Assembly: GCA_000697355.1 (NCBI GenBank)
Contig: JNEN01000921.1
Span: 1-64,000 of the forward strand
Direction: 5' to 3'
DNA length: 64,000 bases
Source of the DNA: Syncephalastrum monosporum B8922
Lineage: Eukaryota; Mucoromycota; Mucoromycetes; Mucorales; Syncephalastraceae
Positions 46,218 through 58,970 of this stretch are shown piece by piece. The position numbers were made by a program, and so were the translations under genes. The number at the start of each line of letters is the position of its first letter. Within the stretch, counting starts at the first letter, position 1. Under the pieces are notes generated by a model. That model was given only the letters and a program-made list of their open reading frames with translations, had not been told where the DNA came from and ran no database searches.

Positions 46218-48725
46218 TCAAAAAACGACGCGGCGTCGTGCTTCACTTTCTATCTCGCCAGCCTTGAACAACGCTGTCGTATGCGCGTCGGCATCTGCAT
46301 CACTGACTACAAGTAGAGGTGTCTGAACCTCATTTCCCTTGGGTACCATCATTTCTTGAGCTTCTTGCGCAAGGATGGGCGGCGTATTCGCTGGTGTCCG
46401 GACGTGCGTATCGTCATCATCTTCCACGTCTGAAACCGACTCTTTTGAATGGCCCCAGTTAAACAGATGGTAGTCGTCCAGCCACTCCAATGAAGCCTGA
46501 CGGAGGAAGCCACTGCGCAGGCGGGGGAAACGGGGCCTGCGAGGCGCATCTAACTTGGCCTTAGAAGGCTGTTCTTTGCGTGCAAAGCAGGGTGCTGTGG
46601 GTTTCCGAATCAGTGTGTTAGACACAGGCATCATGAAAATCATGTATAACTTGCCCTTCTCATCAAAGTCAGGGAAGGCGCGCGGACCGTACTCGTGGAT
46701 CAGGTCAGCAATACCAGCTGCAAGTTTTGACCGGCATTGACGCAGCGTCTCAGCATCCTGGGGATCCATCAAGGACATGAACAGAGGTCGCAGTGATCGT
46801 ATAATATCCACACCCACTTCGCCGTAGTGCAGACTGGCAAAAGATATCATAATTATGCTACACCAGACCGCAGCAAGAATCAGAGGCACGGAGGAGGCCG
46901 AAGCCATGGAGGGGTACAACCAAAAGAAAAGACCTGTGAAGAGGAGGGTGTAGAAAGCATAAAGGGAGGGCACCATGACCAGGCCGACTAGCAGCTTCCA
47001 CGTCGCGAGAATATCACGGCCGGCAATCTTGACGGTAGATCCTTTCACAGCCGCTAAGACAATGTCGTGTACAAGTTATTACTGGTATTGGGCTAAGTCG
47101 CAAACATGTAACTGGACGTACCTTGCGCTTTTTTCTGGCTAATGATTTTGGCCACAATGATGACTGGCAAATTGAGAATAGCACTACAAGACAACGTTAT
47201 CATCCTGTAGCTATACTGTTTGAACAAGCTTACCCTGGGAACGCTAACAAGGAAAGAACAACTATCAGGCAGAGACGTCGCAAAAGAAGCTGGAGTGTGT
47301 GCTTGCCTCCAAGGTCGGTCTTGGCAACCTGGTGGTCGCGTATGCCGTGGTACTTTAGAAGCTGATTGTAGGCTAGCACGCGCTGCTGAAGATCAACCAC
47401 TTTGGGTTCGTCTTTGAACAGGTTGTATCCAATAAGAAAACGGCGATTGAGGTCGACAACTTGGGAAATATGAAGCTTATAATTTTGATGGTATAGGCGT
47501 CGAGCGGCTTGCACTAGCTGTACGTATAGCATCATAGAGGGTGAGCATCTTCCATAGGAGCAGCACACTTTCCATACCATGAGGGTCTCATAACTGCCAG
47601 CGTTAATTGTGACGCTCTTGAGCTCGCCATAAATAGTATCGAGAAGCTTGCCACACGCAGCACGTTTCGCCGTACCACCGCTGCGGAACTCTTCGACCCA
47701 CTCGGGACGAATATCAATGGGACTACCGAACTCAATCACAGCCCGGGACCGGAACCGGTGTGCATGGAAATAATTCAGACCTTCAAGCGACCATGGTAAT
47801 CTTGATGAGCAAGCCAGTTCTCTTTTGCAGATCCTTTCACTTACCGCAAGGCACGATTTTGACGTCCAAAGAAGGGTATTTGGCCATGGCGCCCAATGCC
47901 ATCAGGGTTACACCAGCTAAACTGGTCCTTTAATCATCTTCACCAGGGTGATACACACGCAGAGACACATACCTTTGAGAGGGAGCATTTCAGCTCGATC
48001 GTGGCTTCCGCCTTCAGGAAAGATGGTAATACACCGGCCGTTGTGAAGCTCATCATGTACGTGCTTGTAGACTGCATCCTGATCAATGTGAGGCATGCAT
48101 TTGTACTGGGTATTTTCAACGGCGGGGATATCATCGCGCATCGTAATTTCAAGAAGTTTATCCGAGTGAATTAGTTTGATCTTGTACGTGGCAGACTTGC
48201 CGACCATGATGGAATCGCCCGGCTGAAGCTGCTGAGTGAACGTCGTCCCAGTTCCGTGCACATATCCATCACTGGTGATCGTGATGGTACCTTGGCCCTT
48301 TACAGCTCGATCCTGGGCGCGGACAATAGGGACTAACGGCTGATGAGCAAATGTTCGCACGGTGAACAAGAAGCTGTAATCTTACTGGCGTGGATGAGTC
48401 GGGCGAAAAAGCCAATGCCTTTCTGATGCATGGATTTTTCCGCAATTAAAAAGGACACTTGACGCTGGCACTCGCGCATGACAACAATAGGATCCACAAA
48501 CTGGTGGTAGATTCATCATTTCTTAAGAAATACATGTCTTATCTCGGGCTTCGGTTTCTTATTTTCCTTTACCTGGTTGGCATGAGGTGCGACAACGAAA
48601 ATGACGGCACCTGTTTTCGGGATTTTGTGGGCACCGCGCGGGCGCACTTCTCGAAAGAAGAGAAACAGAAGCAGGTTGAAGAACTTCAGGGCCAGCCCGT
48701 ACGTGAGCGTTTGAAGGAATGACAT
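46218..48725 (-). CDS. Glycerol-3-phosphate/DHAP acyltransferase (SCT1/GPT2 type)
   Basis: ER membrane enzyme of the first step of glycerolipid synthesis. The start at 48725 gives MSFLQTLTYGLALKFFNLLL, a first membrane segment, then the acyltransferase blocks: VVAPHANQ joined by splice to FVDPIVVMRECQ (the His..Asp motif), FPEGGSHDRAEMLPLKAGVT, KIVPCGLNYFHAHRFRSRAV and IEFGSPIDI. Downstream: LYHQNYKLHISQVVDLNRRF, two TM hairpins (CLIVVLSLLAFPGAILNLPV; WKLLVGLVMVPSLYAFYTLL), VKGSTVKIAGRDILATWK, and an acidic/Ser tail (SVSDVEDDDD). VKVAGRD-type and FPEGGSHD blocks are hallmarks of fungal Gpt2/Sct1. About 760 aa. Several GT-AG introns. A GGAG-GCAAGC near 47306 looks like a GC donor but the frame reads through into the conserved hydrophobic helix, so it is exon. 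Confidence 0.92.
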
Positions 48726-51320
48726 AGGTGGCCTGCCGCTTTTGCTTGCTAGGATAAATACAAAAAACGAATGGAAGGGAACGAAAAGGAAAGTATGGGA
48801 GTAAAAGAAAAAGCGAAGGATACACCAGAAGACAGAAGCTCTGCCCTCCGACCTATTTTTTTTTTTCGTTCCGCTTCGACCACGAGTGCACTGTGCCTGG
48901 CATGACAGCGAATAGAAAAAAAATTGGCGCTCCACCTTTACTATTGCCCGCCCAATCAGAATTCAGTTGAGCAATCTTCAAATGTTTATTTATGAATACC
49001 TGCTTCCTAAGTTATACCAGGATGCTTCGTAAAAGAACGTACGAACTCTGATAAGATCATTCTTTAATAATTATCTAAGAGTTTGATGCGTTCGAGGGTG
49101 ACCAATGTACCACGATACTGATGATCAATAGCAAGGCAAATGTGTAGCTTATCAGTAACGTTACGATTTTAAAATGTTTCCATACTGTCCGTGTCAAGTC
49201 ATTACTGCGTCCGGTATACACCCATGCCTGAGAATTGTAAAGCAAATGAGACTCGCTACGTCGCTTTATCATATTCTCGATGTTCGCTGAGCTGATATAC
49301 CACAACCGCAGCAGTTGCTTGGTGCAAATCGCTCCATTTTCATATACGGGAGCTACACATAAGGTATGCTAAGCCAGAGCTCAAAATAAGATGATGTAAC
49401 AGGATTTCTTTCATGGGGAACTGTTTATAATTTTTGATCAATAAAATCATCATCAAATGTTCTATAAATATGGTGTCATGTCATTAAGGATACATCTTTA
49501 AGTGCAAAGAGAGTGCTAATGTAAATCAAGTATCACATAAAGAGCGCTGCATGATTCCAGGGGGGCAAAGAGTGTAATCTTTGGATTCGTCGAAATTTAT
49601 GAATGATGTTGGGACAAAATCGACTGGGTGCCTCTTGACACGAAACTACTGATATCTTTGCGAGTGAGATGACGGTTCAAGATTATCCTGGCCTTTTACG
49701 GCTCCTCCTGTCAAGATGCTGGATGACCAGTTCGATTACTGCCAGGGGCGTGGGCTTCTGCCAGTCAATTCAAACGGAGCTCTTCTGGATCTATGTGTGT
49801 CTCTCGTGCTTTCTTCCCTTCCCCCCCCCCTCATGTCACACATCCTACCTCATTATTTACAAGAAGATTCGATAACTCTCTGCGTTGCGTGCGGGATGGG
49901 TGAGTGAGCCCCTTCGCCTTCAGCTCCGTGTCATCACAACCTGCATTTGCTATATGGGTCACTATTCCCGTTCCCGAAGCTGGTGTAAGACTTCGCCTTG
50001 TGTTTCATAGGGCTACTAATAGCAATATCTATATTTTTATGTAAGGACTTCATCTTATCTCTTACGTATTTGGCTGGGAGTAGGCTCATCAGATTGTAGC
50101 TTATATTGAGGTCAGCGACACCATGACATCCGACCGACACCAAACTTTGAACACAGGTGGAAACAACATGGTGGAAAATCATTTCAAGAAAATAAATATG
50201 GTCATTTGTTGTCCTCTTTATTGATAGAGAGCTTGTCAAAGACAACTGATAAGAACATTCTGTGATGAGATTTCCGAGAAAAGCCCATCGGCGCCGTCAG
50301 AAACAAGCGCAGTTGGCTAACCCTGTTTGTTCGTTTCTGCATCCTTTCGACAACTGCCACAAACTGACGTGATTATCATGGTCACCGCTGATGAAGTCAT
50401 ATACATAAACAGAAACAACTACGCAGTAAATGGATCCACTCTTTTACTGTACCAATGACTGACATAAAACGGAGGATGGATGTCTCAACTTAGGTGAAAA
50501 GATATAAGAACATTTAAGTGGATACCCGTAGATAGCTGTCATTTTTGTGCTTTATTTATATACCACGTTTACCTTCTACTATGATCACTGATGATGATGC
50601 ACGCACTTCTTTGTCCATGCTTCTTATGGTTGGGTTCTGTGTAGCATACAACCCGTACAGCACCATAGCAAACACAAAACGTGCTGAACTAAAACAGGGA
50701 TCGCTATCATAGTTGAAGCCGGAAACAAACATACAAACAAGGTGGCGACGCGCTTCTGATCAAATGATCAATCTGCACATGCTGTTTTTTTTGGCGTATT
50801 GCTGGACCATTTGTGAAGCGAGTGTGGCACCCATCAGCAGAAGCCGTTAGTTGCATAAACCTAGATATCACACACATGCACTATGATCATTTCATTTCTG
50901 CGAGGATCGACAGTCGCAGTAAACATCGCGAAAAACGCCTCCTTGTGGCTTCTAACACATGAGCACGTCTAGATGACTTGATTGGCAGGTATGAACCATG
51001 AATAAGATTACAAATACGAAGTATAACATACTTCCACAGTACAGTATTGTTTCTGACGTAATTTATAAGGTCGGGCAAGAAAATTTGCCTGACCGGTGCC
51101 TTAACGAAGAAGAGACATCTATTTTTACTTGTGTTTCCCTATTTGCGTATCGCACATGACACCACTTTTCACATATATAGAGCGGATGAAATCATGATGA
51201 GATTCTCTGTTCCTTGAGGAACGCGCTTTCCATACCATCTTCGCTTTATAAAGCTTCTACTGGTTCATTTTCCTACTTCATTTCTTCGATACCCATTCTT
51301 ATTGTTATAAACGTTCATTC
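48726..51320. other. Long intergenic region with one possible gene fragment
   Basis: The left part is the acyltransferase leader (CT-rich on minus). On minus, 49075-49290 encodes a plausible C-terminal end: SESHLLYNSQAWVYTG, then a hydrophobic helix FKIVTLLISYTFALLLI and SIVVHWSPSNASNS before a stop. Upstream in another frame is MERFAPSNCCGCGISAQRTS; no intron joining them was found, so this may be a broken membrane-protein gene. 49600-51100 shows nothing I can support. A TATA-like ctttataaag lies at 51243-51252, upstream of the next gene. Confidence 0.35.
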
Positions 51321-51830
51321 ATGCTTTTTGGTCGCTGCTTTCTCTTCATCGTATGCTTCGGCTTAGCAACCTTAGCATACGTGAACGCGGCGTCTGGACC
51401 ACAGCGACCGTTCAAAAAGTACAGCACGGTTGTCCACGAAACCATCCGGTCGTCTGATGAACTTGCTCAATATTATAAGCGCCCGCGTCATTTCACGATG
51501 GACGTCTACTCCCGTCCCAATTATAAGGGCTCCGTCCAGCACATGCGCACTAGCAATGGGGGTGAGCTGAATATATCAACACAAAACAGGATTAGACATT
51601 GATTAATTTGGAATTCGCAAAATAACGTCAGCTGCCCGTCCCTGTTGGAATATTTTGCACAAGCACGTGGGATCCATCATTGTCAATGATCCTATGGTGA
51701 AGTTGAAGTTCTACCGAGTAAGTTGGAACAACTGCCCAGATATTTCTCGGTCTTACTCATGCATCGACGTGTACATCATAGTCTTCAGATTGTCATGGAG
51801 TTCCGACTTCAGTCCTTCGTGGACCCCTAG
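51321..51830 (+). CDS. Small secreted protein, possible beta/gamma-crystallin-like fold
   Basis: The signal peptide MLFGRCFLFIVCFGLATLAY (cleavage expected near VNA-AS) is followed by a short basic linker. A Greek-key-like pattern follows: HFTMDVYSRPNYKGSVQHM, RPCWNILHKHVGSIIVNDP, MVKLKFYRIVMEF, ending LQSFVDP. VYSRPNYKG resembles the (F/Y)xxxxYxG motif of crystallins, and VGSIIVND resembles their Ser-bearing strand. Exons 51321-51561, 51632-51717 and 51789-51830 by GT-AG splicing give about 122 aa. The last intron is optional: without it the frame continues to 51837 as SWNNCPDISRSYSCID. A TATA-like element lies about 70 bp upstream. The fold is a suggestion from pattern only. Confidence 0.6.
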
Positions 51831-53171
51831 GACATAAGGAACGCAGCAACAACGTTCAACTCAGAGCGAGGTCTGTGTCAGTCACTAAGCTACGACCGGT
51901 GCTTTTATCCAGTTAAGGTCGCACGCGCCCGAATCCCATCGAACCTCCGCGAATGTGGTTACTGTATATATATTTTACGCTTGCCCCTCTTGTACCTACA
52001 TATAATATTTACCCTATTTTTATATCTGTCGTTTAAAAAGTTTGCAAGAACTCCATCATAAAATACAATGGGAATTCCCCGCATTCAAATGCCTACCGAT
52101 GCATATCAGTTATACAAAATTCTCACGCTGCGAATACAAAACAAATGTGTCTCTAGGTTGAGTAAAGGGAGAACAGCTATACATGCACAATTATTCGATG
52201 CAAAAGAAGGAAAACCGGTTGCGGACAAGGTTAAATACCAGAATTAAAGATGACGTTATGGTACCTTAAAAACGACACCACCACCAAGATCATCATCAAT
52301 TTGTAAGTAGTCAAAACACACACACAAAAAAAAAAAAAAGCAATGTGCCATTTTGATATTCCTAGTATAGTATTATGCATGAAGATGTTTTTCCCCGTGG
52401 CCTTAAAGGTAAGTTTAATCTCTTTGATTAGGGCTTTAGGTAGCATCAGCAGAAGAAACAGGTACTTTGAAATAAAATATTTAGACGAGCGAGTGCGTAC
52501 CTTTTTGAGCAGTAGAAAAACAAGGAATAAAGAAAGAAACGAGCACAATAGTTTTTTTTCCCCGGTCACTGTAGCTATATATGCGGTGTATGTGGCAAAA
52601 GGCGCTAAAGTAATATTACCATTGGTGGCGCGTGATATAGTGCTTTGGCGTTATATGTTATATCACGATTGGACGCTTTCATTTTAATGTTACACGGACA
52701 GAGGTCCTTGAAAATGCTGTATGAAGAGAACCATTGAAGCGGTAGAAGGATAGACGGCATCGCAATGGTAGATACTCGCGGCGAACGATTGCGGATCAAA
52801 GCGGGACTTTCCATAGAGAAATTACGCTTAATACGGGAATTGAAAAGCACGATTACTAGAGAGAGATGAAAATGTGCGTGGGTGTAGCTGATCCGTCTTT
52901 TCATTTGCCACTGAGCAACACGTTCCTTGTACGACCTGAACCGGATCGCCCGCCCCGGTGGCAGTAACACACACCCATTCCAGTACAATATACGCTCAAG
53001 GAAAATAAGAAAATAAGAGTTGAACCTAAAAAACCCGCGCACACACAGCACTTTCGTTCCTTCGTTCCTATCTTCTTTTTCTTTTTTTCTCTTCATCTCA
53101 CTCCACTTTTACTTCTCTTTGCTCCTCATTCGTAACACCAACCCCTGCTACAACACTCAACAGACCCTGCC
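51831..53171. other. Intergenic region before the Ras gene
   Basis: AT-rich, with poly-A 52326-52339 and CT-rich leader (ttcttcctatcttctttttctttttttctcttc) at about 53060-53130 before the Ras ATG. Frames on either strand (e.g. hydrophobic minus 52231-52569) show no motif. No gene called. Confidence 0.45.
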
Positions 53172-54141
53172 ATGTCTAAGCCCACTTCATTTTTGAGAGA
53201 GTATGTACAATGGCTCACTCCCGGTCGCCAACAAACCCTCCCCCGGGCCACAACTAACAACTAACACTATACGCTTTACCCTTTTTCCAGGTACAAAGTT
53301 GTCATCGTCGGTGGAGGAGGCAAGTACGCCATGCCATAAGGTATCCGAGCTTCTGCTTACGCCCTGCGCTATATTTCTAGGTGTCGGCAAATCTGCTTTG
53401 ACGATTCAGTTCATTCAGAGCCATTTTGTGGATGAGTATGACCCCACCATTGAAGGTACTATCGAGAGCTTATCGTTTCATACCCACGACTCACGGTTAT
53501 TACCCGTACATGAAGACTCCTACCGGAAGCAATGCGTGGTTGACGATGAAATGGCACTTTTGGATGTGCTGGATACGGCTGGTCAAGAGGAATACAGGTA
53601 AAGTTCAACAAAAGGGAGCTGAGGGCGTCTGTCTCACACTTTCTATATAAAGTGCGATGCGAGAACAGTACATGCGGAACGGCGAAGGATTTATTCTTGT
53701 ATACTCTGTCACATCACGCCTATCCTTCGAAGAAATCAGCACCTTTTATCAGCAAATCCAGCGTGTCAAGGACCGTGATACTTTCCCCGCTGTTCTCGTG
53801 GGCAACAAGTGTGATCTGGAAACCGATCGCCAGGTCTCTAGTCAAGGTAAAAAGTGTGCTGAGTCGCGTGGCAGATGAATGGGTACCAATGCATGGTTTT
53901 AGAGGGCCGTGACCTTGCCAAGTCTTTTGGCTGTCCTTTCACAGAAACCTCGGCCAAGATGCGTATTCGCGTCGACGATACATTTTACGACGTTGTGCGC
54001 GAGATTAGACGCATGAACCGGGAACAGGCCAACAAAGCCAACAATGCCAGCAGTAACACAGCAAATGCAACCAGGGGTGAAAAGTTTGAAATGGCAGAGA
54101 GCGGCGCTAATGCTGCTTGCTGTGGCTGTGTCCTCATGTAA
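53172..54141 (+). CDS. RAS1: Ras-family small GTPase
   Basis: Membrane-attached signalling switch. Six exons (53172-53200, 53291-53319, 53381-53455, 53516-53597, 53653-53846, 53903-54141) give 215 aa. P-loop [17 protein letters not shown], switch [18 protein letters not shown], switch [22 protein letters not shown] and ETSAK are all intact. The C-terminus CCGCVLM has a CaaX box (CVLM) for prenylation and upstream Cys for palmitoylation. The P-loop is split by a GC-AG intron (53320-53380: GGAG then GCAAGT). The switch I-DSYRKQ spacing and EEYSAM mark the Ras subfamily rather than Rho or Rab. The five introns are unusually many for so short a gene. A distinction between Ras1/Ras2/Rsr1 cannot be made firmly by eye. 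Confidence 0.95.
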
Positions 54142-54475
54142 AAAGCAAAACGACCCTCCAAGAGACGAAAGGGGCACCCGCCTGTTCCCGCTTCGTCTCT
54201 CACAACCACTCTTCCCTCATTTAACGTAACACTCTATCCTTATTCCTTATTCCTGTCTCTTTATCTCTTTTGTATTATCGCTTAGAACATCCGACTGGCG
54301 TTGCACGACAGCATTTTGTATGTAACCCCTCGCTCCTCCCCGCAGAGTTCATAAAGTCAAAAAGCTTACTTCTTCAGATCTAGCGTATCTGCGCTCAATT
54401 ACTTGTAATGACCCTTGCTTGTCGCAACCATAACTCTGGAACAGTGTTGAAGCACACGCACATGACTTTTTTTTA
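54142..54475. other. Intergenic between convergent Ras and NRDE2 genes
   Basis: The 3' flanks of two convergent genes; CT-rich after the Ras stop. No other feature seen. Confidence 0.5.
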
Positions 54476-57400
54476 TTAACGTTCCTCCAAAAGATCGTCC
54501 TGTGTAACGATAGGGAGTGGCCCTGATCGAATCCGTATCTCCTTCTCCATCATCACACTTTGGATCTCGAGTAGCTCTCGTTCTGAAAAACAGCTCGCCA
54601 GGTGTCGAATTGCGAACATGCAAAGTTCCTTGGACCACGGACATGCACGAACGGCTCGATAAAACAAATTCTTGGCTCTGTCGTACTCCTTGCAGCGTAT
54701 CTCGTGCTCCATGTATAACCTCCACATCACTATCGATGTCCGCGCACTAAATTGCCAATGCATGAGTTTGAGGCAATTTAACTCTAAATATCGTGTGCAT
54801 GATAACAAACCTTGTCGATTCCACAGCGGATTCAAATAACGAACGTACGCGGTTCACATCATAAGGATTGGATCGATGGATCTCTTCATGCAAGACAGAT
54901 AGCCACAACACCAGAGTCGAGTCCCTAAAATGCTGTTGGCTATACATTCACCCTTTCAAAAAGCTCTCTTTTTACCTGTCTAAAGCCGAAGTGAAGAACT
55001 CTCGCACTCTGCCGTAGATCTTGGTCCGTCGTTCATTCCATATAAACAAACCAAGGAATACAGTGTTGTTGGGGAACAATTCCAAGGCTCGCCGCAAGAC
55101 ATGGCGAAGTGCAGCCGGCTTAAAAGCCGTCGACGTGCTTGCATGGTTATAAAGTAGCTTCACATAATCGACCCAAAGCATCTCGCTTTCCACACCACGA
55201 TCGGCATGATGGAGCTTGAGCTGTGCAAGCGCTCGCTCGTAGACCTGCGATCCAGCATCTATATCGCGAGAGAGGTACATAAAGAGCGCTTGGCATGCGA
55301 CCAGTTGGAGGGCGGCCTCGCGCTCGTTTTCCAGAGCAGAAGTGATGGAGACCTGAGCAGTTCGCTGCTCGTAAAATTTGGCCGCCTTCAGTATCTCTGT
55401 CTGTCCTGGCGGCTTATCCATAGGTTCTGTTGCTTATGAGTCATCTGGACATCCCGGAAAATGAGCCTTACATACCGTAGGCATCTTTGCTAATGGAGGT
55501 AAGTACGCTCAGGGCAACTTGCGGTCTTCCTTGCTCCCATTCCAGCTCTGCAAATAGACGGTACAGAAGCGGGACACCGAGACCTTTGTCAGCATCGGGG
55601 AACGCCCGGTAAGTCTTGAGTGCTGTACTATAGACCTTACGCGCCTAAGAGAAACTATGAGACCAAGAGCAATGGCCATTTTTTTCTGCTTACTTCTTTC
55701 AGTTTTCCAGCGTTCTTTTCTAGCTGGGCGTACGAGCTCCATAGCGTCAGATTCGTGCGATGTTCGCTTAGTAACGTCTTGGCCAATGCGCGCGCACTAG
55801 TCAATTTGGTAAGTCATGTGCAGTTTGAATATTGGAGATGGATATCACCTTTCGAAAGATGCATGGTATTCCAGTGCCAGATGACATACAGCCAAATGTA
55901 CGTCCGACTGCAGTTTCCTCAGTGACTCGAGCGCGTTCCTGGCAAACGTCAGGTCCACGATATTATCGAGGCGCGTCGATTCGAAACAATTGAACCATCG
56001 ACTGCCTGAAAACAGCTCCGAGAGACCAACCGGGTAAGAAACAGGTAGTTCAAATGGGTTGGCGTCCTTGGCAATGTGCTCGGCTGCCATGGGCACGTCA
56101 TCAATGTAGGTGATCAAAGCGGGGCGTTGTTCGACGGGAGGCCAAAAGTGAGGTAGGGCGAGCTCGTTATGGGTAAACGTATCCGTGCAAAAGTGCGTAT
56201 TGGTACCCACACCGGGTGGCGTGAACGGAAGACCGAGAAAGACAAGAATGCTATAAATTAAACCTTGCTTGGCCTCATAGGTAGTAATGCTGAACAAAAA
56301 CGGCTTGACGTCGTCAAAGAGGGCCACCATGTAAGGGTCATCATCCACCGCATCGGGGTCGATATCTTTTTTTTTTTAGAAAAGGGAGGGGAGAAAGATG
56401 AGTATTACAGAGCTCGACGAGAATATGACGGAATTTACCACCGAGTCTCACAGGAAGACGGTATTTTTGATCCGTCGCATTTTCGTGACGGATCCATGCG
56501 TCTAGCCCTATCATTGCTATGTGAGCTCATACAAAACCCTCTTCCAAATGGTATATCCCACCTTCATTGTCTGAATCCATATCAGTATCATCCTCCTCGT
56601 TCAGTTTTGGCACCAGAGATTCATCTATAAAAGCAGTACTCTTTAAATATATCATATAGGAGGTCCACACACAAGGAAGCTTACCATAGTTGGCTTTATA
56701 GTAGTCCGCCCAACCTTTTGCATCCTGCAAACAAGCATGCGTAAATATAAAGGGGAAAGCTATTTGTTAATTTCACACTACCTTTTCACCAAACCGCGGA
56801 AGCTCGCTGTCCCAATAAGCCTCAAACTCGCCTAGTTTGTCTTCAAAGCTGACATCAATGGACTTCTCAAACAGAAGAGGCTGATAGAGATTGAATTCTG
56901 CGAGAGCTTGCAGTTGGCCAAACGCCCTTTCCTGGTATCCTATCAAAAGTATGTTCAGGCGCTTTTCTCTCTCTTTCTCTCCTTTGTGACACGTACCACA
57001 TTGCTTCATGAAAAGACAGGCACGTAAAAAGACGTAGACCATGACAGATTCCACATTCTCACGAGCTACACTCTGTATGAGTGAATAAGCCTTGCAACCT
57101 CTTTTGACTTACCTTCTGCATTATCCTCTGACTTGCGTCGTTGCTGCAGGCGGACGGCTGCCTTGTTAAGAGTGTAGATACAGTCTTCAAACACTTTGAC
57201 ACATTGGGTAAATGAGAAACTGGCAAAGTTGGTCTGGCGTAGGTTGATATAATCAGCCCAGAGACGAATGGATTCGGGCCGACGTTTAAGGACACGGTCC
57301 CACTGCCGTAAGAGCTCAAGCGTCCTATATATGACATGAATACCAATGGTCCTGATTGCTCTCTTTGTGACTTACTCCCAAAATTCTTCGCCGCAGCTCA

Positions 57401-58841
57401 GATAGCTGAGGATCAGGTCTTCATTATCCGGGTTTTTCTCCAATGCCTTTTCATAGATGCTCATCTTGACCTCAATCAAGCTGTTGCGTAGTGCCTTCTT
57501 GCTTTCTGAACCGGCGTTCAAATCTTTGGCTGCTTCGTCTTGGAATGCAATAAAGGCAAGCCATTGTTCGACATCGTCGGGGTGCTATCATAGATCCTGT
57601 TAGTTACACGATGATGGCTCCAAAAGCCAATTTTATCTTACCTCGCGAAGATGCCGGTCGAATTCGATCGTACGTTTCCGAATGGCATCGTTGATCGTTT
57701 CACCTTGGGTATCCTCCCCTTCATCCTCATCCTCCTGCTCTGTTTTAGCAGGGCCTTCAATATCGCGATAATCTACGCCACTCGAAATAAAGCCTTCCGT
57801 CTTGGCCGCTTTGGGCTTTGTGAGTTTGACAAAGTCGGTCTGGGAGGCGATCGAATCAGCTTGATTAGCCTGTGGACGTAATCGGATACTACAAGATAGA
57901 TATATCAGTTTATGAACGTAAATCTAATGGAGGACGTACGGCTTCTTTGGTATGCTGCTGAGCAAGTTTTTCTAGAGGAGATACGGCGGTGAATGCTAGG
58001 TAAACATGAGCGATGAATAACTTACATCGCTTTGCGGGCCGTCGCCTTTTCCTTTTACAAAGTAATACTTGTTGGTCTCCTTATTAAAGTCGAGCCTGTA
58101 TGGCGGTTCTAGACCTAACACCAGACCACCTACAAAAGAAATCACTTTGAGCGTGTATGCCTTCGTATGGGCCGTCACTCACGTTTAAAGTATTTATAGG
58201 ACGGCACAGAGTAGCTATGCGTGGTGCCATAGAATCCGAGATCACGATCACCTCTCTTATCCACGTAGAAGGTTATATCGGTGCCTTTGATCTTTTCACT
58301 AGCTGAAGGGTTAAAGAATGCATACACCAAAAGCGACGCGACTTGACTTACAGGCCGCGAACGGGTAGGGGCTATGCATAGGTTGGAGTTAGAGAATAGC
58401 CTGGGTCAACTCAGTATAGGCGCTCACCTCTTCTTTTGCTGGAGAGCGGCTCCTTTTACGGCTGCTTCTATGACGATGGCGATCGGACCGTGGCGAACGG
58501 GATCGCTTTCGGGATTTCTTGGACGATCGATGGGGGGAGCGAGACCGCCTTCGTGAGGAACGCGAAGGCGAAGGACTGCGGTCTCGGCGCGATCGGCGGC
58601 GACGGCTGCTCTCTTCTGGAGGTGAAGGTGTCCGCCGTCGTTTCTTTTCGTGGGATCGCTTTTCGCGGCTGCGGTCTTCGTCTTGGCCTGGTGCTAGACA
58701 GGCGTCAGTCGACCCGTGGCCTCGACTGCGACAAAGTTACCTGAACTGGAGGGTGCAAAAGAGAACGATGGCACAGGTATCTACAGCGAGAGTCAGGTGA
58801 CATCGATTGAAGTAATGGGGGTCATTGCGCACCTGGTCCAT
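54476..58841 (-). CDS. NRDE2: NRDE2-family nuclear RNA-processing protein
   Basis: Nuclear protein that partners Mtr4-type helicases and the exosome and supports splicing (S. pombe Nrl1, human NRDE2). The start exon is just MDQ (58841), then IPVPSFSFAPSSSAPGQD and a strong Arg/Ser domain (SRRRRSRRDRSPSPSRSS, KKSRKRSRSPRSDRHRHRSS). Next come YRLDFNKETNKYYFVKGKGD and DVSYSS-type sequence, GVDYRDIEGPAKTE, then HAT/TPR-like helical repeats: FDRHLREHPDDVEQWLAFIA, WDRVLKRRPESIRLWADYIN, IWFNCFESTRLDN-like blocks, ALRHVLRRALELFPNNTVFL, and a final VMWRLYMEHEIRCKEYDRAK, YRAVRACPWSKELCM. Roughly 15 GT-AG introns, several under 70 nt. The HPDDVEQWLAF block and RS N-terminus identify the family; about 1,000 aa by estimate. 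Confidence 0.9.
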
Positions 58842-58970
58842 GTTTGCGATTTATGTCCACGTCCACGTACAAAAGGTCAGAGAAATGCAAAAAAGCGCTT
58901 TGGCTGAATGCCAAATGGGAAGGGTTTACTTGAAATGGAAATTGAACAATGATTTATTTGCGATGCGTAT

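Noticed and set aside
47295..47320. Candidate GC donor (GGAG-GCAAGC) in the acyltransferase
   Set aside because: Reading through keeps frame into the conserved hydrophobic helix CLIVVLSLLAFPG, so it is exon sequence.
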